Assembly (NCBI RefSeq): GCF_024055605.1
Contig: NZ_JAMXLX010000001.1
Location: 310,001 to 374,000 of the forward strand
DNA length: 64,000 nt
DNA from: Ciceribacter sichuanensis
GTDB lineage: Bacteria > Pseudomonadota > Alphaproteobacteria > Rhizobiales > Rhizobiaceae
Direction of reading: 5' to 3'
Positions 1-9,323 of the stretch are shown one piece after another (within the stretch, counting starts at the first letter, position 1; every line of letters begins with the position of its first letter). Made by a program: the position numbers and the translations under genes. The notes beneath the pieces were generated by a model. That model was given only the letters and a program-made list of their open reading frames with translations. It had not been told where the DNA came from and ran no database searches.

Positions 1-825
1 CGCTTCGATGGCGCCCTTGCCCTGGCCCGTCGCGTTCTGGAGGATGGTGACGTCGAGATCGCCGGCCACCATGGCGGCAAGCGCGTCGTCAGTGGCATCG
101 ACCCCGGCCACGACGACTGTGTCCATCGATATCCCGGCGTTTTTCATGGCGCGGATAGCTCCGAGCGCCATCTCGTCGTTGTTGGTGATCACGGCATCGA
201 ACTTGACACCGGCTTTCAGCCATTCCTGCATAAGGCTGTCGGCCTGGTCGCGCGACCAGTTTGCCGATTGCCGTTCGACGATCTGGATGCCCTTGCATGT
301 GTCCGTCGACAACACATCGGACACGTCCTCGGTGCGCTTGCGGGCCGCTGCGTGGAAAAGCTCGCCCATCATCACCACGGCCTTGCCCTTGCCGTTCAGC
401 AGCCGGCAGACTTCCCTGGTCTCGAGCGTGCCGGAATCCTTCTCGTCGGAGGCGACGACGGCTTGTTTCTCCGGCAGTTCGGCAAGGTTCGACGGTTCGT
501 TGTTGACGTAGATCAGCGGAATGCCGGCATCGCTGGCGATCTTCGACATTTGCGGTCCCAGGTCACCATCCGACGGGGCGACGATGATCGCATCGACCTT
601 GTCCGCTACGAATTTCCGCATTTGTTCGAGCTGTTTGGCGGTGTCGCCTTCGGCATTTTCGGAAATGATCTTCAGCCCGGGGACCGTCTTCCCATGGGCG
701 AGAATGCCGTTCAGCAATACCGTCTTGAACTTGTCGAGGCTTGACATCGAGACGCCGATCGTCTGAGCGCTGGCGGTGCCAGCGGTCAGGAGGAGCGTCA
801 GGGCCAGCAAAGAGGTCTTGTGCAT
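1..825 (-). CDS. Sugar ABC transporter substrate-binding protein (partial, C-terminus outside window)
   Basis: This is the N-terminal 275 residues of a periplasmic binding protein of the ribose/inositol class; it runs off the left edge without a stop. The start at 825 gives a clean Sec signal peptide (MHKTSLLALTLLLTAGTASA) and the mature chain begins QTIGVSMSSLDKF, typical of this family. Further on are the segments ADKVDAIIVAPSDG and FDAVITNNDEMALGAI, which in relatives line the sugar site and hinge. It would hand a monosaccharide or cyclitol to an inner-membrane ABC importer whose genes should lie to the left. A GGAGA stretch sits about 13 bases before the start, rather far. The exact sugar cannot be told from sequence. 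Confidence 0.88.
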   Translation of the reverse strand, partial: MHKTSLLALTLLLTAGTASAQTIGVSMSSLDKFKTVLLNGILAHGKTVPGLKIISENAEGDTAKQLEQMRKFVADKVDAIIVAPSDGDLGPQMSKIASDAGIPLIYVNNEPSNLAELPEKQAVVASDEKDSGTLETREVCRLLNGKGKAVVMMGELFHAAARKRTEDVSDVLSTDTCKGIQIVERQSANWSRDQADSLMQEWLKAGVKFDAVITNNDEMALGAIRAMKNAGISMDTVVVAGVDATDDALAAMVAGDLDVTILQNATGQGKGAIEA

Positions 826-990
826 CGAAATCACCGAATCTCCGGTTGTGGATGCAGAAGAGCATGTTCGCTGCTGGTTAATTAGATGTGTATGAATGGA
901 ACATGGCGCGATTTTATTCCGCACTATGGAATTATTGTTCTGCTAATAGAATCGGGCCGCCCGCGGTCGTCCCGTTGGGGTGCCGCCGGC

Positions 991-1046
991 CAAGAATGCC
1001 AGAGCGCCGTGCGTCCATTTGGACGCACGGCGCTCTGGCATTCTTG
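991..1046. repeat. Perfect 26-bp inverted repeat with 4-base loop
   Basis: Arms 991-1016 and 1021-1046 are exact reverse complements around the loop ATTT. No T-run follows on either strand. It lies just past the end of the iron-transport operon, so it could end that transcript or protect its 3' end. The arm length is much greater than in a normal terminator. Confidence 0.85.
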
Positions 1047-1052
1047 ATTCTA

Positions 1053-1098
1053 CGCATCGAGCTTTCTGAAAATCGATTCCGATTTTCGGGCCGATGCG
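1053..1098. repeat. Nested palindromic intergenic element (rhizobial type)
   Basis: CGCATCG at 1053-1059 pairs with CGATGCG at 1092-1098. Inside it GAAAATCG (1068-1075) pairs with CGATTTTC (1080-1087) around ATTC. The element abuts the stop codon of the ATPase gene. Short palindromes of this kind are, from memory, common between genes in Rhizobium-group genomes; that attribution is not checked here. Confidence 0.7.
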
Positions 1099-1847
<749 letters not shown>

Positions 1848-1854
<7 letters not shown>

Positions 1855-2915
1855 GCGCGCCTCCGGTTGGTGAAGATCAGCGAGAAGAAGAAGGGAACGC
1901 CCACGAGCGCGGTGATGACCCCGATCGGCAGGATCGCGCCGGGGATCAGCGTCTTCGAGACGACGGAGGTGACAGAGAGCAGCAGCGCGCCGCAGATCAG
2001 CGATCCCGGCAGGAAGAAGCGCTGGTCTTCGCCGACCACCATGCGGGCGATATGCGGACCGACGAGCCCGATGAAGCCGATGGTGCCGACGAAGGAGACG
2101 GGAATGGCCGCCAGCAGGCTGACGAGCATCATGGTCTCCAGCCGGAGCCGCTTGACGTTGACGCCGAAGGATGCGGCCTTGTCGTCGCCGAGACGCAGCG
2201 CCGTCAGCGCCCAGGCATTGCGCGCGAAAAGCGGCACGCAGACAACCAGCACGACGCCGGTAACCGCAACCTTGGTCCATGTCGCCTTGGTGAGCGAACC
2301 CATGGTCCAGAACACGACCGCGGCAAGCGCCTGTTCTGAAGCGAGGTATTCGAGCAGCGAGAGCAGGGCGTTGAAGGTGAAGACCAGCGCGATGCCGAGC
2401 AGCACGATGGTCTCCACCGTGACTCCGCGCAGCGTCGAGACGCCGTAGATGAACAGCGACGCAGCCATCGCCATCACAAAGGCATTGATCGGGATCATAA
2501 ACTGCACTGCGGTCGGGAAGATTGCGACGCCCGCCACGAGCCCGAGGGCTGCGCCGAAGCCGGCGGCGGCGGAAATGCCGAGCGTGAACGGGCTCGCCAG
2601 CGGATTGGCGAGGATCGTCTGCATCTGCGCGCCCGCAAGCGAAAGACAGGCGCCGACGGTGACCGCCATCAGCGCCACCGGCATGCGGATGTCCCAGATC
2701 ACCACCCGCAGCTGGTCGCCCGCGGAGGATGGCCACAGGATGGTGGAAACGACCTCGTTCAGCGTATAGCGGGCCGGGCCAAGCGCCATATCGGCGGCGA
2801 CGCTGACGAGCAATGCGGCGACCATCATTCCGAGGATCGCCAGACGCCGGGCGGACATCGCCCGGTACTGAACGCGTCCCTCGGCTGAGGGCAATGTTTC
2901 GGTGGCAACGGCCAT
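1848..2915 (-). CDS. Iron-complex ABC transporter permease (FecCD family)
   Basis: Inner-membrane permease of 355 residues, the usual FecCD length, with about nine or ten hydrophobic spans. Family segments seen are ILANPLASPFTLGIS, GFIGLVGPHIARM and LIPGAILPIGVITALVG. Only one permease gene is present, so the channel is presumably a homodimer. The start at 2915 (MAVATETLPS) shares one base with the stop of the binding-protein gene (TGATG). The substrate is probably a ferric chelate or heme-like iron complex, inferred from the iron box upstream of the operon. Confidence 0.93.
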
Positions 2916-4048
2916 CAGTTGGTTCCCTTCTCGAGCGAGACGAAATAGCCGGGCTTGTAGGCGATCGGCAGGAACTTCTCGTGGAATTCGCGGAAAGTCG
3001 CTTCCGGGTCCAGATCGGCGAAGAGCTCCGGATGGAACCACTTGGCGAACTGCTGGATCGGCACGAACTCGTAAGGCGCGCCGTAGAACTGGTGCCAGAC
3101 GGCGTGAACGTCCTTGTTCTCCACGGCTTTCAGTCCGGAAAAGCCGGTGCGCTCCACCAGCGCCTGCAGCTTTTCGCGCGCCGCCTGAGGATCGGCGCCG
3201 CGGCCGACATGGACGAAGCGATTGGTCTTGGATTCGGCCGCCCAGTTGGAGCCGGTGGCGATGTAGTGGTCCGGGTTCTGGACGATCAGCTGTTCGATGC
3301 TGATATCGCCGAAGGTCGTCTTGATGACGTCCGCGGCGATGTTGTGGCCGCCGGCGCGTTCGACCATCTCGCCGAAATTGGCCGGGCCGAAACTGCGGCA
3401 GCAACCGTTCTCGGCGTCGTTGCCGGGAGCGCGCTCGATGAAGACCTTCGGACGCACGAGATCGGGCTGGCTGGCGATGCGGTCGGTCACGCGGGCGATC
3501 TGCGCCCTGCGGAATGCGATGAACTCCTGTGCCTTTTCCTCGCTGCCGAAGATCTTGCCGAGAAGCTCGATCGACTTTTCGCTGTTCTTTGCCGGGTTCG
3601 CGCGGAAATCGACATAGACGACCTTGATGCCGGCAGCCGCAGCCTTGTCTTCCAGCCCGCTCTCCTCCGCACCCTTCTGCGACTCGATGTTGAGCGTCAG
3701 CACGTCGGGCGAGAGGGCGATTGCAGATTCCAGGCTGAAGGTGCCGTTCGGCACGTAGCCGAAGCGCGGCAGGGTTTCGAGCGCGGGGAAGCGTTCCACA
3801 TAGGCCGCATAGCTGTCCGGGTCCTTGGTCAGGAAATCGTCACGCCAGCCGACGATGCGGTCGAGCATATGTTCGCCCGTGAGTGCGGCGATGACATGGA
3901 TCTGCCGCGCCTCTCCGACGAGAACGCGCTTCGCCGGCAGGTCGAGTTCGATCGTCCTGCCGGCGACGTCGGTGATGGTCTCTGCAAGGGCAGGGCTGCC
4001 CAGAAATGGAAGAAGGGCGATTATCGCCCGCGCGTATCTGGCAATCAT
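2915..4048 (-). CDS. Iron ABC transporter substrate-binding protein, copy B
   Basis: Secreted class III binding protein of 377 residues with an N-terminal signal peptide ending near SPALA. It is clearly a paralogue of the neighbouring copy (4108-5247): both share GWRDDF, a CC-x-SFG-x2-NFG-x-MVE block, ATGSNW or VTGSNW, and HAVWHQFY or HAIWHQFY. The vicinal cysteines (ENGCCRSFG) are unusual for this class and are kept in both copies. Two binding proteins feeding one permease suggest two related ligands, or division of labour under different iron supply. Its stop is coupled to the permease start. Confidence 0.9.
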   Translation of the reverse strand: MIARYARAIIALLPFLGSPALAETITDVAGRTIELDLPAKRVLVGEARQIHVIAALTGEHMLDRIVGWRDDFLTKDPDSYAAYVERFPALETLPRFGYVPNGTFSLESAIALSPDVLTLNIESQKGAEESGLEDKAAAAGIKVVYVDFRANPAKNSEKSIELLGKIFGSEEKAQEFIAFRRAQIARVTDRIASQPDLVRPKVFIERAPGNDAENGCCRSFGPANFGEMVERAGGHNIAADVIKTTFGDISIEQLIVQNPDHYIATGSNWAAESKTNRFVHVGRGADPQAAREKLQALVERTGFSGLKAVENKDVHAVWHQFYGAPYEFVPIQQFAKWFHPELFADLDPEATFREFHEKFLPIAYKPGYFVSLEKGTN

Positions 4049-4107
4049 TCGTATCGTCCTTGGCGAAGCAGCCGGCGGATGGTTCCCGCCGGCCTTTCCG
4101 TTCTGGT

Positions 4108-5247
4108 TTAGAGGCCGGCCTTCAGCGAGGCGAAGTAACCGGTGTGATAGGCAACCGGCAGGAAGCGCTCATGCAGTTCCTTGAAGGTGGCTTCCGGATC
4201 GAGATCGGTAAACAGGTCCGGATGCAGCCACTTCGCGATCTGCTGCACGGCGACGAACTGGTAGGGGCTGTTGTAGAACTGGTGCCAGATGGCGTGGACA
4301 TTGCCCTCGGTAACCGCCTTGATGCCGGTGAAGGCCGGGCGCTTCATCAGGGCCGCGAGTTTTTCCTCGGCCTTGGCCTTGTCTGCGCCGGGGCCGACGC
4401 CCACCCAGGCGCCGCCCGGAACGTAGAGTTCCCAGTTGGAGCCCGTGACGATCACCTGATCCGGGTTGGACGCGATGATCTGCTCCGGATTGACCGCACC
4501 GAAGGTGCCGGGGATGATGTCCTTGGCCATGTTGATGCCGCCGGCGAGTTCGACCATCTTGCCGAAGTTCTCGTTGCCGAAGGACATGCAGCAATCTTCG
4601 GAATAACCGCCGGCGCGTTCCATGAACACCACCGGCTTTTTCAGGTCGCCGGCCTTGGCGAGCGTATCGGTGACACGGGCGAGTTGCTCGTCGTGGAACT
4701 TCACGAATTCCTCGGCGCGCGCTTCCTTGCCGAACAGCTTGCCGATGATGCGCATGGATTCATCGGTGTGCTGCATCGGCTTTTCGCGGAAGTCGATATA
4801 GACCAGCGGAATGCCGACCTTGGCGAGTTTTTCGATATAGCCGCTTTCCTCGGTCGCGGACTTCGCCTCCGTGTTCATGATGATGACGTCCGGCTTCAGC
4901 GCGACTGCCTGCTCGATGTCGAACGTGCCGTCCTTCATGCCGCCGAAGGTCGGGATCTTCGCCATTTCCGGGAATTTCTGGAGATAGATGTTGTAGCCGT
5001 CGAGGTCGGCCTTCTGGAAGTCGTCGCGCCAGCCGACGACGCGCTTGAACGGTGCATCCGTGTCGAGAGCGCCGGTGAAATAGATCTGCCGTCCCTCGCC
5101 GAGGATCACCCGTTCCACCGGCACGCTGACCTCGACGTCACGACCGGTGATATCCTTGATCTTGATCGTTTCTCCGGCTTCGGCCATACCCGAAAAAAGC
5201 GCGAGCGAAATCGTGGCGGCGGTGGCCACCCTGTTCAAATGGAGCAC
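4108..5247 (-). CDS. Iron ABC transporter substrate-binding protein, copy A
   Basis: First gene of the iron operon; 379 residues with a signal peptide (cleavage likely after GMAEA). Same fold and motifs as copy B: RQIYFTGAL, GWRDDF, SEDCCMSFGNENFGKMVE, VTGSNWE, HAIWHQFY, and a shared C-terminal ending of the form LHERFLPVAYHTGYFASL. The two copies look roughly half identical by eye, so the duplication is not recent. A 59-base gap separates them, long enough for its own ribosome-binding site. Ligand unknown; the promoter carries iron-response boxes. Confidence 0.9.
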   Translation of the reverse strand: MLHLNRVATAATISLALFSGMAEAGETIKIKDITGRDVEVSVPVERVILGEGRQIYFTGALDTDAPFKRVVGWRDDFQKADLDGYNIYLQKFPEMAKIPTFGGMKDGTFDIEQAVALKPDVIIMNTEAKSATEESGYIEKLAKVGIPLVYIDFREKPMQHTDESMRIIGKLFGKEARAEEFVKFHDEQLARVTDTLAKAGDLKKPVVFMERAGGYSEDCCMSFGNENFGKMVELAGGINMAKDIIPGTFGAVNPEQIIASNPDQVIVTGSNWELYVPGGAWVGVGPGADKAKAEEKLAALMKRPAFTGIKAVTEGNVHAIWHQFYNSPYQFVAVQQIAKWLHPDLFTDLDPEATFKELHERFLPVAYHTGYFASLKAGL

Positions 5248-5293
5248 GTCGTCCTCTCCTGTGCAGTGGAATTCGAAGCGATCTATTATTTTA

Positions 5294-5308
5294 TGACTTT
5301 TATAGTCA
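5294..5308. promoter_or_regulatory. Candidate RirA iron-responsive (IRO) box
   Basis: TGACTTTTATAGTCA fits the TGA-N9-TCA palindrome reported for RirA targets in rhizobia and agrobacteria. It sits 46 bases before the start of binding protein copy A and 56 bases before the divergent methyltransferase, so it could control both. Confidence 0.72.
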
Positions 5309-5318
5309 ACTAATATCT

Positions 5319-5331
5319 TTTAGAAAGCTTC
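5319..5331. promoter_or_regulatory. Possible Irr-type iron control element (partial match)
   Basis: TTTAGAAAGCTTC matches the first ten fixed positions of the ICE motif TTTAGAA-N3-TTCTAAA, but the right arm then reads CAAT. It lies 10 bases from the IRO box. Irr binding is a weak inference. Confidence 0.4.
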
Positions 5332-5364
5332 CAATATCGCTCATATTTCACAAAGGCCTCCGCA

Positions 5365-6171
5365 ATGCAGACTGCCGCCGCCCTTTCGAACCACGATCTT
5401 CGCGACGAAATCAAAGCCTACTGGTCGCTGCGGGCAGAGACCTTCGACAGCCAGCCCGGCCATGAGATTTTCTCGGAAGAGGAACGTGCCGCCTGGCATT
5501 CGCTGCTGCGCAGACATCTGGGCGATGGCGAGGGCAGGCAGGCGCTCGATCTCGCCTGCGGCACGGCCGTCGTCTCCCATCTTCTCGATGACCTTGGCTT
5601 CAGGGTGACGGGCATGGACTGGGTGGAACCGATGCTCGAAAGGGCGCGCGCCAAGGCGAAAACCCGCGGACGGCAGATCCGTTTCCTGATGGGGGATGCG
5701 GAAAATACCATGGAAGCCGATGCGTCCTACGACGTCGTCACCAACCGGCATCTGGTCTGGACGCTGGTCGATCCGCTCGCCGCCTTCCGCGAATGGCATC
5801 GGGTGCTGAAGCCGGGTGGGAAGCTGCTGGTGGTTGACGGCGATTTCGTCAATCCGGGTCTGGTCGCGAAGCTTGCCAAGCGCCTGGCCGTCATGGTTTC
5901 CCGCTTCACAGGAGAAAGCGGCAAGCCGCAGAACGGGCCGGCGGCCGGGGCGATGACCGAGACCCACCAGAGCATCCTCTCCCGCGTCTATTTCTCGCAA
6001 GGCGCGCGCGCCAAAGCGGTGGCCGACCTGTTGCGGGAGGCCGGTTTCTCGACCGTCACAGTCGATACCGACATGAGGGCGATCCATCGCACACAGAAGA
6101 AGAATTTCAGTTTCCTGAAGGGCCTCGAACGCGCCACCCAGCACCGCTACGCCATTTGCGCGGTGAAATGA
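5365..6171 (+). CDS. Class I SAM-dependent methyltransferase, divergent from the iron operon
   Basis: Soluble 268-residue methyltransferase. The SAM loop LDLACGT lies at about 61-67, the acidic strand end MDWVEPML near 84-91, and the post-motif GDAENTM follows. RVLKPGGKLLVVDGDF marks the usual motif III strand. An AAAGG stretch about ten bases upstream supports the start. It reads away from the iron operon and shares its promoter region with the TGA-N9-TCA box, so iron-dependent expression is likely. The methyl acceptor is unknown; modification of an imported or made iron ligand would fit the context but is inference. Confidence 0.88.
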   Translation: MQTAAALSNHDLRDEIKAYWSLRAETFDSQPGHEIFSEEERAAWHSLLRRHLGDGEGRQALDLACGTAVVSHLLDDLGFRVTGMDWVEPMLERARAKAKTRGRQIRFLMGDAENTMEADASYDVVTNRHLVWTLVDPLAAFREWHRVLKPGGKLLVVDGDFVNPGLVAKLAKRLAVMVSRFTGESGKPQNGPAAGAMTETHQSILSRVYFSQGARAKAVADLLREAGFSTVTVDTDMRAIHRTQKKNFSFLKGLERATQHRYAICAVK

Positions 6172-6274
6172 GGACTGGGCCGATACCGGCAGGAGTGCGC
6201 GGCGGTTTGCTTGCCGCAAAATGCGTAATGCAAAGAACTGGCGGGCGCTTGGAAAAGAAGGCCCGCGTGCCGGT

Positions 6275-6520
6275 TCACTTCTTCATGGCTATCCCGGCTT
6301 CTACGGCTGCGGCGATGAAGGCCTGACGGGCGTCCTCGTCCGTCTTCTTGCCGGCCTGCACAGCGGCGCAGACCAGAAGCGCACGGTCGAGCGCCGGTCC
6401 GTCCTCGGTCGGCCAATCCTCGATCATCGCCCAGGAGGCTGCCTCCGTCGTGTCGATTGTCACGTCGCTGCCGTCTTCGCCGAGCGCGAGAATGACAGGG
6501 GTTTTCCAGGGCTTGTTCAT
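6275..6520 (-). CDS. DUF982 domain-containing protein
   Basis: Small 81-residue protein with the DUF982 pattern: an N-terminal strand region (PVILALGEDG), AASWAMIEDWP in the middle, and a C-terminal helix AR-x-AFIAAAVEAGIAM. DUF982 proteins occur in many paralogues in Rhizobiales, have no known enzyme activity, and usually stand alone as here. The gene lies downstream of tam on the same strand with a gap of about 70 bases. Confidence 0.8.
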   Translation of the reverse strand: MNKPWKTPVILALGEDGSDVTIDTTEAASWAMIEDWPTEDGPALDRALLVCAAVQAGKKTDEDARQAFIAAAVEAGIAMKK

Positions 6521-6589
6521 CGGGCGCGCTTTCGGAATGGGAGAGGCAGTCGTTGCCCCTCCGGAATGTCGAAGCGCTTCTTACACAAG

Positions 6590-7360
6590 TTACGCCTTCA
6601 CCGCCACGACGAAGAAGCGCGGGAATTTCAGGAGCACCCGGCCGTCGGCCATGGGCGGATAAGCCTGCCGGATGCGGTCGGTATAATCGGCAAGAAAGGC
6701 GGCCTCGTTTTCGGCCCCGGCAGCGGTGAGATAGGGGCGAAGCCCGGTGCCCTTCACCCATTCGACGATCGCCTCGGCATTGGCCATTGGGTGATAGTAG
6801 ATCGTGTGCCAGACATCCACACGGGAGGCCTTCGGCGACAGCCGTTCCATGTAGCTCGCGGGGGAGGGCAGGCGCGCGCGCCGCAGGCGTCCTCCGGCGA
6901 AGGTGTCCTTCCATGGCCCGGCGGCGCCCGTTTCCTCCATCAGGAGATGGGTCGGCTGGTCGAGATTGTCGGGCATCTGCACGGCGAGCACGCCACCGGG
7001 TGTCAGGTGATCCATGAGGCGAGCGAGCAGCGAAAGGTGATCGGGAAGCCACTGGAACACGGCGTTGGCATAAAGGACATCAACGGGCTGCGGCGGCGTC
7101 CAGCTGCCAAGGTCTGCCTGAAGGAAAGGCGTACCGGGCAGCCGCTTGCGCGCCTTGGCCAGCATGTCGTCGTCGCTGTCCAGCCCGGTGACGGCAGCCT
7201 TGCCGAACCGTTCGATCAGAAGCTCGGTCGAGTTTCCGGGGCCGCAGCCCAGATCGAATACATGGCCAGCCTCGCCAAGCGGCACTTGCGCGAGGAGATC
7301 GCGGGCGGGCCGCGTGCGTTCATCCTCGAATTTCAGATATTGTTCGGCTGACCATGCCAT
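6590..7360 (-). CDS. tam: Trans-aconitate 2-methyltransferase
   Basis: 256 residues, the normal length for Tam. The start [19 protein letters not shown] is the family hallmark, followed by the SAM loop [11 protein letters not shown] (about 35-45), [11 protein letters not shown] and [10 protein letters not shown]. Tam methylates trans-aconitate formed by spontaneous isomerisation of cis-aconitate, relieving aconitase inhibition. It is cytoplasmic. The haloacid dehalogenase gene 53 bases upstream on the same strand may be cotranscribed. Confidence 0.93.
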   Translation of the reverse strand: MAWSAEQYLKFEDERTRPARDLLAQVPLGEAGHVFDLGCGPGNSTELLIERFGKAAVTGLDSDDDMLAKARKRLPGTPFLQADLGSWTPPQPVDVLYANAVFQWLPDHLSLLARLMDHLTPGGVLAVQMPDNLDQPTHLLMEETGAAGPWKDTFAGGRLRRARLPSPASYMERLSPKASRVDVWHTIYYHPMANAEAIVEWVKGTGLRPYLTAAGAENEAAFLADYTDRIRQAYPPMADGRVLLKFPRFFVVAVKA

Positions 7361-7413
7361 GACGTTCTCCCTGAATTGATGTCATCCATGTCTGGCTGGC
7401 ACTGGCGACAATA

Positions 7414-8067
7414 TTACGACGGCAGGCTCTCCAGTGAGGGCAGGATGAGGTCCGGTCCGTGATCGGCATATTCGTCCGGCAGTCCGGCGCGGTTGATCCA
7501 CACCGTGCGGAAGCCGAATTTCTTTGCGCCTGCGATGTCCCAGCGGTTCGACGACTGGAAGGAGACGGCATGGGGATAGAGCCGGTAACCGGTCGTCACC
7601 ATGTCATAGGTCTGGGGCGCCGTCTTGTAGGCGCGGATTGCATCGACAGAGAAGACGTCGTCGATCACCGTGTCCAGTGCGGCGTTCTTCACGGCCGCCG
7701 CCAGCATGTCGGGCGAGCCGTTGGAAAGGATCGCGACCTTCGCGCCCTGCGCCTTGAGGCTTTTCAGCACCGCCGGCACTTCCGGATAGCAGTCGAGCTT
7801 CCAGTAGGCCGAAAGCAGGTCGGCGCGCAGCGAGCGGTCGACCTCCGGCATGCGGGCGAAGGTATAGTCGAGCGCCTCTTCGGTGAGATTCCAGAAGTCG
7901 CGATAGCTGCCCATCAACGTGCGCACCCAGGAATATTCCAGCTGCTTGGCGCGCCACATCTCGGAGAAGCGCAGGTGATCGGGACCGGCCCGTTCGGCAT
8001 GACGGCGCACGGCCGCATGCACGTCGAACAGGGTGCCATAGGCATCGAAGACATAGGCTGCTGTCAT
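7414..8067 (-). CDS. Haloacid dehalogenase type II (HAD hydrolase)
   Basis: 217-residue HAD-superfamily enzyme. The nucleophile motif DAYGTLFD is at 8-15 (Asp8 attacks), motif II is ILSNGS, and the last motif SSNRWDIAGAKKFG contains the SxNxxD pattern of L-2-haloacid dehalogenases. It would hydrolyse short 2-haloalkanoic acids to 2-hydroxy acids; relatives with other substrates exist, so activity is inferred. The start at 8067 (MTAAYVFDAYG) matches family starts. Confidence 0.9.
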   Translation of the reverse strand: MTAAYVFDAYGTLFDVHAAVRRHAERAGPDHLRFSEMWRAKQLEYSWVRTLMGSYRDFWNLTEEALDYTFARMPEVDRSLRADLLSAYWKLDCYPEVPAVLKSLKAQGAKVAILSNGSPDMLAAAVKNAALDTVIDDVFSVDAIRAYKTAPQTYDMVTTGYRLYPHAVSFQSSNRWDIAGAKKFGFRTVWINRAGLPDEYADHGPDLILPSLESLPS

Positions 8068-8399
8068 CTGTTCCCCACCTGGGTCAAAAATATGTCGCGC
8101 AAAGTGTTAAGCGGTTTTGCGGCAGCGGCATGCGATGAAACAAAAACCTGCCGGTACGCCGGATCGAAGGCGAACCATCGCCCGACTATGCCACGTCGCG
8201 GCGGCGGCGCGAAGGCGTGCGATCGATCACTAATTTTGATCGATATATTTGACAAGCTGTTGATTCAACGAAAAGATCTTGCGCACCGAAAAGCCCGCGC
8301 CACGGATTGTTGCCAATTGGCTTTCCAGGGGGAGTTTGCCCTTGACCTCGAGGCTTCGCCTGCCCTTGATGGCTTCAACGACAAGAACAGGAGACCGCC
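8068..8399. other. Intergenic stretch between divergent genes
   Basis: No open gene is convincing here. It holds a partial RIME-like repeat (8085-8146), an inverted repeat ATCGATC/GATCGAT at 8222-8244 with a 9-base spacer, and TTGACA at 8249-8254 that could be the -35 of the aminotransferase promoter (the -10 is poor). Confidence 0.5.
8085..8146. repeat. RIME-like palindromic repeat, partial copy
   Basis: ATGTCGCGCAAAGTGTTAAG continues into GCGGTTTTGCGGCAGCGGCA. This matches the first palindrome of the full copies at 22500-22603 and 42745-42848. The second palindrome is not recognisable here. Confidence 0.75.
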
Positions 8400-9287
8400 A
8401 TGGCCGTCGATACATCCGCCCGCACCGTAACCTGGACCTATGTTGACGGAGACTGGATCTCCGGCAATCCTCCGCTCATCGGGCCGGTGTCGCATGCCAT
8501 GTGGCTGGGTTCGACGGTGTTCGACGGAGCCCGCTGGTTCGACGGCATCGCACCGGATCTCGACCTGCATTGCCAGCGCATCAATCGTTCGGCCTTGTCC
8601 ATGGGCATGAAGCCGACGGTGGCGGCGGAGGATATCGAGAAGCTCGCCTGGGAAGGCGTCAAGAAGTTCGACGGCAAGACGGCAATCTACATCAAGCCGA
8701 TGTACTGGGCCGAGCATGGCGCGCCGTTCTCGGTCGTCGCCGCCGATCCGGAATCGACCCGCTTCGCCCTTTGCCTGTTCGAGGCTCCGATGAACTCGGC
8801 GAAGCCCTCGTCGCTGACGCTCTCGCCTTTCCGTCGCCCGACGCCGGAAACGGCCATGACCGGCGCCAAGACCGGCAGCCTTTATCCGAATTCCGGCCGC
8901 ATGATCCATGAGGCTCACCAGCGAGGCTTCGACAACGCGCTGGTGCGCGACATGAACGGCAATGTCGTCGAGACGGCATCCTCCAATGTCTTCATGGTCA
9001 AGGACGGCGTGGTTCTGACGCCGGTTGCAAACAGCACCTTCCTCGCCGGCATTACCCGCGCCCGCATCATCGGTCTGCTGCGTCAGGCGGGTTTCGATGT
9101 GCGTGAGGTGACGCTTTCGGTCGAGGACTTCATGAACGCCGACGAAGTCTTCACCACCGGTAACTATTCCAAGGTGGTTCCGGTTGTCCGTCTCGACGAT
9201 CGCCAGTTCCAGGAAGGCCCGGTCGCCCGCAAGGCTCTCGACCTCTATATGGACTGGGCGCGTTCGACCCACGGCACCGACGGCTGA
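8400..9287 (+). CDS. Branched-chain amino acid aminotransferase-type (class IV) enzyme
   Basis: PLP-dependent fold-type IV transaminase of 295 residues. The Schiff-base lysine is in TGAKTGSLYPNS (Lys157), ETASSNVFMVKDG (191-203) is the phosphate- and cofactor-binding turn, and FTTGNYSKVVPV is near the end. It should exchange the amino group between branched-chain amino acids and 2-oxoglutarate, though class IV members also include D-amino acid and amine transaminases. AGGAG five bases ahead supports the start. It stands alone between a dehalogenase and the cyo cluster. Confidence 0.87.
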   Translation: MAVDTSARTVTWTYVDGDWISGNPPLIGPVSHAMWLGSTVFDGARWFDGIAPDLDLHCQRINRSALSMGMKPTVAAEDIEKLAWEGVKKFDGKTAIYIKPMYWAEHGAPFSVVAADPESTRFALCLFEAPMNSAKPSSLTLSPFRRPTPETAMTGAKTGSLYPNSGRMIHEAHQRGFDNALVRDMNGNVVETASSNVFMVKDGVVLTPVANSTFLAGITRARIIGLLRQAGFDVREVTLSVEDFMNADEVFTTGNYSKVVPVVRLDDRQFQEGPVARKALDLYMDWARSTHGTDG

Positions 9288-9323
9288 TAGACGCGCTGCC
9301 GGCGGCGCGTGGGGGAGGGGAAA

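Noticed and set aside
2813-5313. Long plus-strand open frames across the two iron-binding protein genes
   Set aside because: They mirror the signal-peptide-bearing, motif-complete genes on the minus strand.
8222-8244. ATCGATC/GATCGAT inverted repeat as a specific operator
   Set aside because: The arms are short and made of the common GATC unit with a 9-base spacer; it may be chance.
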